A DNA stretch of 64,000 nt, taken from Ophioderma brevispina. Lineage: Eukaryota; Echinodermata; Ophiuroidea; Amphilepidida; Ophiodermatidae. The first letter of the stretch is position 1. Every line of letters starts with the position of its first letter. This document shows positions 1 to 11,184 of this stretch, piece after piece. The DNA lies in the NCBI GenBank assembly GCA_023653785.1, contig JAMKCH010078931.1:1-64000 (forward strand), in the 5' to 3' direction. The notes below the pieces were generated by a model, which made no database searches, had not been told where the DNA came from, and saw only the letters and a program-made list of their open reading frames with translations. Made by a program: the position numbers and the translations under genes.

Positions 1-1146
1 TTTTTCAGGCTACCACCCACTTTTGTCTTTTTGAGGGCGTTATGACGAAAACATTTTTTGCATGATTGGAATTGTGCCGCCTGGTACCTTGCATGGATCA
101 GTATACTCAAAAGATAATAAAGCTTGGTAGGTTAAATGAAGCCACACTTTGTCAAAGTAGTGTGTTTTTGTGATGTATCATACCTTAAGGCTTTCTGCTA
201 CATACCTGACATCTCAAATTGTTTTCCTTTACTCCCAGATCAACATCGTTGGCACCACACATTATACTTTTTTGGGTCCAGCAGTCCTGCAACAGTTTCC
301 TGCAACTTACAAAATATGTTTCCATTAGGCCTCAACCCCCCCCCCCTCCCCCGACAATTTTTTTCAGTTTTGGAGAATTTTTTTTTTTATTTTCCAAAAA
401 TCATGTAAAATCAGCCTGTGTTTAGTCAAATTTATAAGTTTGGCTATTTTGTTTAGAAAATTGGGGAAAAGAAAAAATCATTTTTTCTCCTGATTTTTCA
501 GATTTTGGGGCTTTTAGCCACATTTTGACCTCCAAAAAGAAAAAAAAGAAAAAATCACCCAGGTCCTGCTCGCCCGTAACAACAGGAGCTTTTTTTCGTT
601 GCCTTCATGCCAAGTTTCATTTTTACAGATTATTTGACTTAGTATAAATTTGCAACCCATTGCACAAATCACACAACAAAATTTAACAACCACAGTAAAA
701 GGGCCATATATCACATTGGACTAGATTTTACTTTGCTTTGTGTCTTTTCAACTCACAGTTCATATGTATTGAATCTGCCCGATAACTCCAGTACTTGTAT
801 TTTGTCAGTATTCTTTTTTGGGTCACCCTGTATTTGTATATATATTGTGTGTGTATCCGTATCTACTCATATTCACAAACTTGGGATTCTTAAAATGCTA
901 GAATACCAAATCAGTCAAATCAAAGTACTATGTACCTTTACTGTGCAGTTTTTAATTTGTTATCCCTATAGTCATTTGTTATGTAGAAACTTTAAAAGGC
1001 TACCATGTAGTTCTTTGGTGTGTGTTAGTGGCTGTTAGCCTGCAAAAGTTCCGGTGAAACTTTGTAATGGTTGTGGTGAAAAAAAGCTCAAAATTTTTAC
1101 CCAAGTTGAGTAAAAGGTGGGCAGGTTTTACGTGGCTTTGGGGCGG
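1..1146. other. No gene recognised; homopolymer-rich non-coding DNA
   Basis: No open frame here resembles a known protein. The stretch holds a C-run at about 336-352 and several T- and A-runs between 360 and 550. It looks like ordinary intergenic or intronic sequence. Confidence 0.6.
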
Positions 1147-1708
1147 GAAAGCAATAATAGCACATTTTTAAGAGCGCCCCCAATTTTTCAAAAAATTTTG
1201 AGGTTTTACACGGGGCATTGGTACCTGGCTAGTAAACATACCTGTGTCTGGTTAGCTCGAAAATGTATATGGGTCGCAAAACAAAGGAATTTTGTTAATT
1301 AGAATAATGATATCGGAGATCTCCGATAATAATTCAACGGCTGCTGCAAACGGCCGCCATATGAAATAGCGAGAATTAGGGCACAGTACGTATCTAGGGA
1401 CTCATCCAATTAGGTGTTTTATGGTTCAACCAAAGTTAAGTAAGAGGTCATTTCATTGAGGTGGCACTATTTCACATGGACAGATATAAACTTAGCATTT
1501 CCAGCCTTGCGCTGCTAGTACAATCTGGGATCCCAATTCTAATTACAAAATCCTTATTTATGATAAATTCACATTTTTGAGCATTCTCATACGCAGGTTG
1601 GAACAGTTTCCTAGACAATTGCCAACATAATGTGCAAAAAATATCAAAATTTTGAAAATTGGGGGCGGCCATCGCGGGCTCTTCAAAAAAATGTGCTGTT
1701 ATTGTTTC
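1147..1708. repeat. Foldback (inverted-repeat) element
   Basis: The left arm, starting at 1147 (GAAAGCAATAATAGCACATT), is matched in inverted orientation by the right arm ending at 1708. Both arms continue through a CCCCCAATTTTTC-like segment, so about 60 bp of each end pairs with scattered mismatches, and weaker pairing continues inwards. The interior contains a perfect 18-bp palindrome centred on GATC at 1311-1328. No open frame of note lies between the arms. This fits a non-autonomous foldback DNA element; no target duplication was found. Confidence 0.6.
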
Positions 1709-3536
1709 TGTTTAAGTATGGTCAGAAAAGGATAAAATGCGCCCAAACTTAACACACAAACAAATAATATTAACATTCCATGCTTTACAAGTGTAATAAT
1801 GTCAAAGGTCAGACAAGGATTTCTCCCGGCATACATCCCATTGGTGATTATCTTTGAACATGACAATGATAAGTGATTCAAAAGTTAGTGGCAAGGCCAC
1901 AGACGAATGCTAACCATTGCAACCAAAACATTTTTCGGACATGATTCATGAGGAGTTTTGGCCATCCATTCAAACTAATCCATACCCTAACATTTGATCC
2001 TCTAATTCAAATTCCAGAAATCACATGATTCAGTGTGTGGCTATAATAGTCAACGGCCAATATCAATGAAAAATAGGGCCTTAAATCTAATTCATATGCA
2101 CATCAAAGTTTAAGCAAAAAGAAATAAGGGCCTGAAACAACCATCTAATTATCAAACCAAAAGAGAGTTTGACGTTGCTTCCCAAAATCTATGAAAATAC
2201 GCATGATACTTTTTGTACATGACCTTGCAGTGCAAGCAATAGCCACAATTGCTGGTGGTTAAATCTAGGGGAAAGATTGTGTATTTTAATCATTCTATAA
2301 ACTGTAGTCTTTCTTAACATGGTACTAGTGAACTGTTATCTACATGTAAGATGCAGCATGAACTGTACAATGCAGTAGCATGGCAAACCTGTACACACTA
2401 GCAAAATCGCTTGTTTTGATAAAGCGTTGACAATGTTAAAAAATTTGAATGTTATAGCGTGGATCTAAATCTTGTTTTGATGGAGATTTAGTTAATAAAG
2501 ATAAACCAATTAACAGTTTTAGCTTAAGCAATTCTGTAGTGTGGATGCACGACACATTTGTCAAACTAAGCGAATGTGGTGCAATGTGGGTGATTTTGTC
2601 AAAATAAGAGACAGTGTTGTGGGAATGTTTGAAATTGCCAGCTACTATTTCTAGTAGTGTGCGTAAGCTTTAAAGATCACCCAGGAAAATTACCCTGATA
2701 AGTCATAAGAATCATCTGGTTTGCATTGGAGGGTTTGAATTATGTTACCACCCACCACTCTCCAAATTGCCTATTTTGTTCCTAAGTCTTTATGAAAATT
2801 TTGTTCAATCTCATAAATGGTATTTAGAGTTGAAAATTTGGTATTATTCTCTCAGAAAGTAGGTATAAAGAATGGGATTCCCTAACAGCTGATGTGTGAT
2901 TGTCTCTTCCCAAAGTCATCTAGTCCCCCACCCCCGGTGAGTAGCAATCATATCTATGATCCATATGCCACCGATAAAACATACCGTAACACCTGAATGA
3001 TATGTAAACATGTAAGATAATCAGGTCATGCTTGCATCATATCATGAACAGGCTATAGTCTGGTCAGGAATTATATACTTAAGTTATGAGAAGAAACATA
3101 TCAACATATTTAATTGATGTGCTTATATTATATTGCTACTTTAATGTAAATTTGTCCATTCGGTTTATAGTTGTTGTCTTTCTGATTGTACTTTTTCAAT
3201 GTGTAATTGTCAAGGAAAATGAGCTTCTGTAATTATTAGGAATTTATCAAATTTTTCAGTATATCCCATTCCATCTTCTTTTTTTTGTTTTATAGGTTTT
3301 TGGTGGTTTAATTCTGAATATGGTCTACTTGTACGGGTTATATGTTGACTATATTGATGTTTAGGGGGTAATCAAGTTTCAGACAGAAACCTATTTGGAA
3401 GCCAAATTTTATGGTCTAAATTTGTCCTCTATGTGACCATGGAGGGGACTGTGTTGCCCAGTTTATGCAACTTGACCAAAGTTATAGTTGACAAAAATTT
3501 GATTATCAATGTAGTTTCTTGATCATATTAGGTGGT
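1709..3536. other. No gene recognised
   Basis: AT-rich sequence with stops in every frame and no convincing splice-bounded coding block. No repeat structure was seen here by eye. Confidence 0.5.
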
Positions 3537-4039
3537 ATTCTAAAAGGGATGTCTACTTTAACACAGGTATGAACCAGGACAGAGGGTGTTTTTGAATCAA
3601 CCCCATTATGCATTGCAATTTGCCTATTTAAACATTTCATGATATGCTAAAAATTCCCAAAGTACTAAAACTGGGGTCGAAATGAGTGTCTAAAATTCAG
3701 GGTCGTTTATTGTGTTACGCGTAGGTTTCTGTGCTGGGTATCATCATGGAGCCATTGAGGGGAATTCCCCAAAAACTGGTGCATTGTGGTGATTGACTCA
3801 AACATCTTCTGAACCTATTGGCTAGTCTCTTCATAGATTTTGTGGACCTTTTTCCTTTCAACATACCTATAAGTTAAATGGTTCGGGGTGATGTAAAAGT
3901 TGTCATTGGATGGACTGTTTGTCCATCACAAGGAATTTTTTCACACCCATTGGGGTAGTTGAGAGGAACAAGGTCACCATCTGTGGAAAGGACTTGCCTG
4001 GTTTAAACCTGGGTGTAAAGTAAGCTTCCCTTTTAGAAT
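3537..4039. mobile_element. MITE family M3, copy 1 (split by an M2 insertion)
   Basis: The ends ATTCTAAAAGGGA and TCCCTTTTAGAAT are inverted copies of each other and match the M3 ends seen at 38463-38730. The interior includes the family landmark GTTTAAACC-like block and the central fold. An unrelated M2 element occupies 3580-3811. With that removed, the M3 sequence reads through from the AACC block on the left to the AACC block on the right. The element has no coding capacity. Confidence 0.7.
3580..3811. mobile_element. MITE family M2 nested inside an M3 element
   Basis: It starts CAGAGGGTGT and ends in a decayed ATCTTCTG. Internal sequence (ATTATGCATTGCAA near the left end, ACTGGTGCATTGTGG near the right) matches the copies at 7188 and 41191. 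It sits inside an M3 element; AACCAGGA on the left and AACCTATT on the right may be decayed copies of an 8-9 bp target duplication. It is older and more diverged than the 7188 copy. Confidence 0.65.
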
Positions 4040-4158
4040 AACAAGCTGATCTTTGAAACTCCACCATTGTAGTTGTTTTTGGAATGCAGTAATGATGCTG
4101 TCAGCAAGAATAAGAGCTCAGTAATTCTTGAAAAAGTTCAGAAGTGATCTTATTTTGT

Positions 4159-4415
4159 ATATTCCTGAATGGAGTCTAAACAGTTGGTAGTCCTAAATGA
4201 GTGGACCATTTTCTTTCAACATACTATACTAAAAGTTAAATGTACGGGGTGAGAAAAGTTGTCATGGATGGGGTTGGTCTGATCCATCCACAAGGAATTT
4301 TCATCACACATTTCAGCACTACTTTTGGGGGTATGTTTGAGAGGAAAAAGGTCCATCCATGAAGGAATTAAGCTGTTTAAACCTGAGTTCCTAAAGTTAG
4401 ACTCCATTGAGAATA
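4159..4415. mobile_element. MITE family M3, copy 2
   Basis: Ends are ATATTCCTGAATGGAGTC and GACTCCATTGAGAAT, matching M3 termini. The centre folds back around GGATGG...CCATCC, and the right half carries the GTTTAAACCTGAG landmark. The flank at 4086-4158 (GATGCTGTCAGCAAGAA and following bases) is repeated at 4771-4845 before M3 copy 3, so copies 2 and 3 arose by local duplication of about 0.69 kb rather than by two independent insertions. Confidence 0.7.
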
Positions 4416-4877
4416 CCCCCCATCTTGAACTCCACCATGAGTTTATAGTAGGACAGAATAAGGCGATCAATTGCGCATCTGAACGTAATTTGACGGTGCA
4501 GATAACTAAATGTCGACCTGGAAGATTTTAATGGAATCCGTGAAACAATGTAAAGCTTATTGAATTACAGAAGTTTAATTAAGTGAATTATTTTGTTCCG
4601 TGCAGGCAAAAACCCAGACTAAAATAGGGAATGTTTTGACATTGTAAATCAGTTTTGTTCGAACATGCCCCGCCCATACTACACATCAATCCTATGCCAT
4701 AACAGTCGTTGCCGCGTCTGAATTGACAACCTTGACATACGCGCAATGGATGGCTAATTCTGTCTAGGATAAGCAGTCGGGATGCTGTCAGCAAGAAAAA
4801 AAGCTCAGTAAGTTCTTGAAAAAGTTCAGATGAATTATTACAATTATCAAGCTCAGTAAAAGTTATAGCCTAGCCTG
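4416..4877. other. Spacer within local tandem duplication
   Basis: No gene is visible. The last 100 bases repeat the sequence that precedes the previous M3 copy (GATGCTGTCAGCAAGAA shared at about 4090 and 4780), marking the edge of a roughly 0.69-kb duplicated unit. Confidence 0.5.
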
Positions 4878-5128
4878 TATGCTCAAAGGGAGTCTAACTG
4901 TAGACCCAGGTTGGAAACCAGATTAGTCCTCATAAATTTGACCTTATTTTTCAACATACTTGAAAGTGTGATGTTACCTGTGAGAACATTTCTCATGGAT
5001 GGGTCACAACTACCCATTATCTCAATTATACATCAAACTTCAAAGAGTAGTTAAAAGTAAGAAAGGTCCATTCATGAAAGACTTAAGCCTGGTTTAACCC
5101 TGGTCTAAAGTTAGATCATTTTGAGATG
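4878..5128. mobile_element. MITE family M3, copy 3
   Basis: Starts with TCAAAGGGAGTCTAACTGT and ends with TAAAGTTAGATCATTTTGAG, which are inverted relatives. GTTTAACCCTGGTCTAAAG near the right end is the family signature. The central fold is weaker than in the 22478 and 38463 copies, so this copy is relatively decayed. Confidence 0.7.
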
Positions 5129-6082
5129 ACCAGCCTATATTTTTAATATTTTTGTATGAAGTATCTGTGTGAGTGAATTTTTATATTAACAGTCATCTGC
5201 CTTGTGTAAAATACAGCACTAATTCTAATTTGTTCGTGCAGGTAGAAAACTGTTGTTATGAAAATGTCTTGAAAGCTAGGATTGGACTGATTTTTGGTGT
5301 GTACAAGCGCTGTGGTTTGATGTCAATTTGAAACTGCAGCTATTGTTTGTGAAAGGGACAGAAGCGATTGCATCATATATCTGTGTGATTCTATGTTGTT
5401 GAATATATAAACAAAACCAAGATTGCCATTATACTGTTATTTCACACAAAAAAAACGTAAATATTTCCATTGTTTTGAAATAAAAAATGATTTATCTAAG
5501 TAGTGTATTATCATGTGTAACTTTTTTTATTAAGCTTTTGACTTGGAGCACATTTGGAACCTATGATTTATGCGAGAAAATGAAAATTATTCATACCGCA
5601 TTTTAAAACTAAATCACAAAAAAAGGCGGGGCTAGCATAAAAATCCATGGGTCTTATTACATGTGAAGCTTTGCACATGTCATTGGTCAATACATTGTTT
5701 TGACATTTTTAGTATGGATTTTCACTTGAATAAAGGTTTAATTGTGCAGGACAATTCTAAAACTTTATAAAAAAGCTTTAATACAATTGTCTTTCCAAGT
5801 TGTGGTACATCTTGTGTGAAAGGTGTGGCTTAAGTTAATTTCACTTTCTTAAATGTCAGTTCTCAGATGCCACGGCTAAGGAGTGTTTTATTATGAAATA
5901 GTGTAATCCAGCTCGGAAATTTATTGGGGAATATTTCCCAAGTTACGTTCCATTTTCAAAGATAAGGTGCAAGAAGTGCACAAACAGTTTTTCATCCAAG
6001 AAAACACTCCTCATTTAATAACATTATTAAGGTGTTTAAAAAGGGACTGCTCTGAGGCTCAATTTTAGAGAATAATCAGCCT
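5129..6082. other. No gene recognised
   Basis: AT-rich DNA with several A-runs. No open frame, splice-bounded block or internal repeat could be supported. Confidence 0.5.
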
Positions 6083-6180
6083 GGTGTGATTTTGAGAACC
6101 GGTGACTCTCTTTACGACAATGAAAAAGGCATTTTTTTAAAATGCCAGTATTTTTAAGTGGAAGAACGGGTCTTCCACGC
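6083..6180. repeat. Partial relative of the foldback at 6786
   Basis: This segment (TGTGATTTTGAGAACCGGTGACTCTC, then AAGTGGAAGAACG) resembles one arm plus the inner part of the foldback at 6786-6967. The second arm is not evident, so it is treated as a fragment. Confidence 0.45.
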
Positions 6181-6510
6181 AAAATATAATAGGTTTATCG
6201 GCACTTTAATTGTCAGTAATGAGAGTGACTGGCTTCCCAAAGTCTACCTGTATGTTTCTAATTCGTAAACAGAATTCATAATTTAAGGTCATCTTTAACT
6301 CTATTTTGTGATGCTTATTGCTTAATAAGTACAACAAGAAAGGACGACAACCACACAGTGAGAATATTTCAACAACCTTTGAATGCAAAGAATATACACA
6401 ACGAGATGCACGTGGAGGCAGCTACGAGTAGATAAAACGTGGTTTATGATGCAAAGATTATTCCTTTATTCTTAAACAGCTGTGAAATGTAAGCATTCCA
6501 TTGGCTGGTG

Positions 6511-6540
6511 CCTGGGTTCAATTCGACAATTGAACCCAGG
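6511..6540. repeat. Perfect 13-bp hairpin with a 4-nt loop
   Basis: CCTGGGTTCAATT at 6511-6523 pairs exactly with AATTGAACCCAGG at 6528-6540 around a CGAC loop. Flanking sequence is more CpG-containing than its surroundings (about 6540-6640). It could be the centre of a decayed snap-back element; no wider symmetry was found. Confidence 0.8.
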
Positions 6541-6785
6541 TTGAGTACGCGCTGCGTATTGAAGTTTTTTTAGGTGTGGAAGCAACTCGCGCCATACCGC
6601 GTTTTAGCTACTTCGTGCGCGGGCCTGCCAACGTTGTGTCTCTGTGTATGACTGTTGTGTTCAACGGTTGCATTCGATTTTGTCATGGGGTTTTCTTTTG
6701 CGGGTGGCAGTCCTTTCTTGAGTATTCAGCCGGTAAAATGGGGTAAGGATGACATTAAATGTTATAAAATCTGTTTAAGAATGAC

Positions 6786-6967
6786 GAATAAAGGTATGAT
6801 TTTGGAAACGGTACTCTCTTTAAGACGAATTGAAAAACCGGCGACACCATTATTTTTGCCGTGGAGAAACTCGACCTCCAGCCTCGTTCTTCCACTTAAA
6901 ATAATGGCTATGCCTAGGTTTCAAGTCTTCGTAAAGGAGAGTACCGTGTTCCAAATCATACTTATTC
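6786..6967. mobile_element. Short foldback MITE with long TIRs
   Basis: GAATAAAGGTATGATTTTGG at the left is inverted at the right as CCAAATCATACTTATTC. Pairing continues through GGTACTCTC/GAGAGTACC and the segment beyond it, giving arms of about 45-50 bp in a roughly 180-bp element. The inner part contains TTCTTCCACTT. It has no coding capacity; a related fragment lies at 6083-6180. Confidence 0.7.
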
Positions 6968-7187
6968 TCTAAATTGACGTATGTGGAAGAGATCCATAGA
7001 TATCTTACCTTTGCTCAGTGTGAAAATACAGTCATCATTTTCAGGATCAGACAATCTTAAATTACATTGTAGTTGTAATATCAGCTATATATAATCAATT
7101 ATGGCTGCCTTAACATTTGAATGTATTCTTATCACTCAGTTGTTTATATTTAATGATAGTATACAAGTGATATCTTTAGGTAATATA

Positions 7188-7486
7188 CAGAGGGTGTTTT
7201 GATTCAATCCTACCATGCATTGTAATGGGCCTATACTGTACTGTACTAAACACATCTCCTCTCTCTCGCCTCTTCCTGTAATGTAGACACATGTCATTAC
7301 TTAGGGATAAAAAGAGTTCAGAACCACAAGACATTTCAATCCCTAAGTACTAGCACTTGTGGGCTATAATGAGTGTACAAAGTCAGGGTGTTTAGTGTTA
7401 AGACTAGGATTTGGGTGGGATCCATGACCTTGTTTGAGTGAATTTCCCAAAATGGTGCATTGTGGATTGACTCAATACACCCTCTG
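7188..7486. mobile_element. MITE family M2 with intact 9-bp target duplication
   Basis: The ends are CAGAGGGTGTTTTGATTCAA and TTGACTCAATACACCCTCTG, giving TIRs of about 20 bp with few mismatches. The element is flanked by an exact 9-bp direct repeat, GGTAATATA, at 7179-7187 and 7487-7495. A 9-bp duplication is typical of Mutator-like elements, while the CAGNG-type end resembles hAT; the superfamily is therefore unresolved. Related copies are at 3580-3811 and 41191-41477. No transposase is encoded. Confidence 0.85.
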
Positions 7487-7495
7487 GGTAATATA

Positions 7496-9782
7496 TTAAT
7501 TTGACTCAAGATGTATGATCTTGTGTATAGTAGAGAAATAATAACACTACAAACTCTATATTTGTAGGTATCCAGACTTGCAGCGGTAATTTGGAAAAGT
7601 CAAAGCAAAACTTCTGTCATATTTTTAACCTTGTACCAAATAAATACGGTCAATCCATACTTAAAAGCCAGTATTACTTGAAGTATGGTACAATGGCATC
7701 TGTTTTTAGTTTTGTTGCATCAGGAATACAAGGAAAGAAGGACAATTTGTATAGAAATAAAACATTAGAATGGCCCGCAGAATGGGTTCGCAAAATAAAT
7801 AGGTAACCGGACTCAATTGAATTAAGACACCACATGAATGTCTTCAGGGACTTAGCACCTTGTTGATATGTATTAGTTTGTGTCATGTATCCATCCATAT
7901 TTATTACAATTTATCCTTACTGATATGTATATCGAAGTGACACCAATTAGGGCCTCTTGAATCCAATTTATTTTTATAGTGAAAACAAAGTGGACCTTAT
8001 GATTAATAATGAAATTGATCTAACATTGTAGTTGTATTGTAAGATAGTAAATGTGATTATATTGTGAAAAATGTGAATAGTGGGAACTCTTTGAAAAAAA
8101 GCAGGTGAAATATCTAAGTGCCTTATTCTCTTGTTTGTGTGGTTATATTTTAAAAAGCTAGATAGCTCTTCCACACATAAAGCAGTCGATTTTTCCTATA
8201 ATAATATGTAGAAACATATAAACATATACATGTACTAAAAATTATAGGATGTCCTCCTGAGAGTGATTTGTTTATTTAATTGGCTTAAAGGGGCACTCCA
8301 ATCCTAAACTTTGCCTCAACACGTCAAACCCGAGATTTTGGTAGTCTAGAATAGAAAAGGTTCTGAATTGGGCTGATTTGAAGCTTATCGGCTCTGAATT
8401 CTGAATTGAAAAAAAAATCTCCTCCCTACCGATCCAATGAACTGATCCAACCAGTTAATACAAAGCCGAGAAAAAAATTGTAAAAACTCATTTCAAACTC
8501 ATTACTTTCCAAATTAAGACTTTAGAGGTCTTAATGTTTCGATTGAATCTAGCAGTAGTAGAACCAACCAGAGTCACAGACAAACTTCACATACATGTAA
8601 CTCAGGAATTTTTCCTGAGTTTCAGGAATTTGGTTTAAATCCAAATTATTTTAGGCTGATTTGGGGGTCCTTTGTGCTCAATGCACCCACTTTTTTTACA
8701 GGATTTTCCCCCACTTGAGGATATTTATTGATGGTTTTGAGATAATAAAAAAGTGTACAGAGCATGTCCAAACATTTGACAGCAATTCAGTGGCAGTTGT
8801 CATGCCCAAGAGATACAGTGAGTGGATACTTCTTATGAAGACAGGGGCATTGTTACTACAAGAATACTGTCATAGTCAGAGATAAACTGAAAGAATACCA
8901 TTTAAAAGGGGAAATTTCTGATCCACAGCCTTGTTCCCCAGAGAATGGGTGTATAAACAATCTGAAAACAAATGGTTAATTAGCTTTAGTAGTACAGAGT
9001 GTGCAAAAATTACTCTCAAGAGTGCCGCACCAATTTCAGGTCTTTAAAAACATGCAATTATATAATATATTAAAAAGTAATTTTTTATATTAGTTTTTTT
9101 AAAAAGCAAATTTTTCTATTGAATTCTGGTACCCAAAGAACGGTCGGTGTTATTTTCTACTTGCTAACATAGGACAGGCGTCTTTTAGCATAACACATCA
9201 TCAAAACACAGTTAATATGTGCACAAACAAAAACCAAAGATTTCATTCAATTAGGACAACTCAGTACATTTGGGACCTGAGTTCAATGGTGGTTTTTTGA
9301 AACAAAAATGTTTTAAATTTGTATAAATGATTTGCAAGAAATTGTTATTTTAGGTACCGGGGTAAAATTTAATGACACCTGTATTTGAATTTGTGTGCCT
9401 AGATTAGCCATGCAAATTGGATCATCTCTGCAAGAATTTGCAATTTGTAATTTTAGTCTGTAACACTGACCACAAAATGAGTGTTTGTTACTCCTTTTTG
9501 ATACAGTCTGCTTGTGTGTATGTGTATAACAAAAGAACTAATAAACACAGGGAGTGAAACTGTCAGCTTGACCAATGTGTATTTTGTCGTGACAGAATGC
9601 TAGACCATGCATGAAATTCCACTTATAACAAGGATTGAAATGCAGTTGACCATATGGAAGTCACATCAACTCCATGGTCACAGGAGAGTTTAAGTTATTG
9701 ATCAATGATAAGATTTATTATTGCTCAGGATTGAATAGCAAATGACATAAAAAGGCCAAGAACATTACCTAATATGGACGCA
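7496..9782. other. No gene recognised
   Basis: Several open frames of 60-75 codons occur, but none shows a recognisable domain or a convincing pair of splice sites. A sequence starting TTAAAGGGGCACTCC at about 8285 looks like one end of a TTAA-type element, but its partner end was not found. A 7-bp-stem hairpin (TTAAGAC...GTCTTAA) lies near 8515. Confidence 0.45.
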
Positions 9783-10126
9783 TTAAAGGCACTATCATGA
9801 TTTGCTATATCAGAAAAATCGAAAAATCAATCAAAATTTCATATTTGTGCATGTATGTAGCAAGTACACCGTATCCTAATATACCTTGCAAATTATAAGA
9901 CCAGCAACAACTAATAGTATAAAATCGGACACTTTCTACAAAACATAATTGAATGGAGAACCGTATCTTGGAACAACGCCGTTTTCTTCCTTTTCTGTCA
10001 ATAGTCTTTAGTTGGCAAAAAAACCTATGAAATTCTAAATTCTACAACTTATCTTCACTTTTAAGCTATTTCCTCAAATTTCAAATTTTTGACTCTTTTC
10101 AGATGAATCGCTGATAGTGTCTTTAA
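9783..10126. mobile_element. TTAA-flanked element, family B, full length
   Basis: It starts TTAAAGGCACTATCATGATT and ends AATCGCTGATAGTGTCTTTAA, so both ends carry TTAA followed by an inverted AAAGRCACTATCA terminus. Length is 344 bp and there is no coding capacity. TTAA target sites are used by piggyBac and Kolobok transposons; an AGR start after TTAA is more like Kolobok than the CCY start usual for piggyBac. A right-truncated relative starts at 14934. Confidence 0.75.
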
Positions 10127-10921
10127 CTTGTAACGTTGAAAAAAACTGCTTCAAAAAGGTTACTATGTAGGAGTCGCTCTTCTTGGCAGATTTGAGAATA
10201 GTGGAACGTTTTTTTAGATGTTTGTTCCAATTTTCATGTCTATCGTATTCTCTACTTTGATATGTGAGCCTGCACTCTTGCCCATACGTGCGCATCAAGT
10301 CCCCGTGGGAAACAAACCTTTGCTGCTCTTGATGGTAGAATCTTCATTGCAAAGCCCTATTCAATACTGTGGCTATATTAATGTTAACCATAAAACTTTT
10401 TTTTTTTGTTTATTATGTTGGGAATGTAATGAAAAAATAACGGCCTTTCATCTGATATCAAAATCAATAACCACTTGTAAATTAGGGGGTCCCCAAAGAC
10501 TATCGGAAACGCACCGTTTAATATCGCAGTCAACAAGGGCTAATATTGTTAAATAACAATTAAATATATGTTGTGTGAGAGAAGTGAATGGATACACATA
10601 TTACTCATGTTGTCGCTCATCATCAAATTTGCATATTCATATCTCATTTGCATATTTGGCTATGATTGGCTATTACCAAAAGCGGTCTAATCTCTATATT
10701 CAATTATTATAGGGAGCATGCAAGCCAGAACTGCTAATTCTAGTTTTAAAGGTGCATTTTTTTTTTGATGATCCTCGCACATTTATTTTTGTGGGCCCAG
10801 CTATAGCTGGCAGGACACTTAGCAATCCGTTGTGCTGTGGAATGTGTGGATGTGTGTGGTGGATGTTGTGTGTGGATGTGTGTGTCACAAATTTTTAAGT
10901 TTTTTTTAAATTGACCTCAAT
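10127..10921. other. No gene recognised; TG-rich tract
   Basis: One 112-codon open frame at 10218-10556 shows no domain and is judged fortuitous. A degenerate TG-rich tract with GGATGTGTGTG-type units lies at about 10840-10888. Confidence 0.45.
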
Positions 10922-11184
10922 TGAAAAGCTTCCCTTCATGGGAACCGAAACTACTGTCATAGGTGCCATGGATCCGTCATATGATGATGGAGGTCAAAGG
11001 CAATGTTGAAAGGTCAAAGGTTCGTGTGAGGTCAAGAAGTTGAAAATGGGCTAAAAATGTAAATTCATCTACATTGAAAAACTTGAAGTTCAATGAAACC
11101 AAACTTTTGTCATATGTGCTCCATGCGATCCCCATATGTGATGAGATCAAAGGTCACGTGGCCAGGGTCAAAGGTCATGGGGCG
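10922..11184 (+). repeat. Diverged tandem pair rich in AGGTCAAAGGTCA half-sites
   Basis: Two units of about 110 bp, starting TTGAAAAGCTT at 10922 and TTGAAAAACTT at 11074 (period about 152 bp), align along their length through CTGTCATAGGTG/TTGTCATATGTG and then end in clusters of GGTCAAAGG. Examples are GGTCAAAGG at 10992 and 11022, GATCAAAGGTCACG at 11145 and GGGTCAAAGGTCATGG at 11165. These match the direct-repeat-1 pattern bound by HNF4/RXR-type nuclear receptors, but their tandem repeat setting suggests dispersed repeat sequence. Confidence 0.6.

Noticed and set aside
8284..8640. TTAAAGGGGCACTCC as another TTAA element
   Set aside because: No matching inverted end was found downstream, so a complete element is not supported.
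11145..11180. Direct-repeat-1 sites as a functional enhancer
   Set aside because: They are part of a diverged tandem repeat and similar words recur elsewhere, so regulatory use cannot be claimed from sequence.
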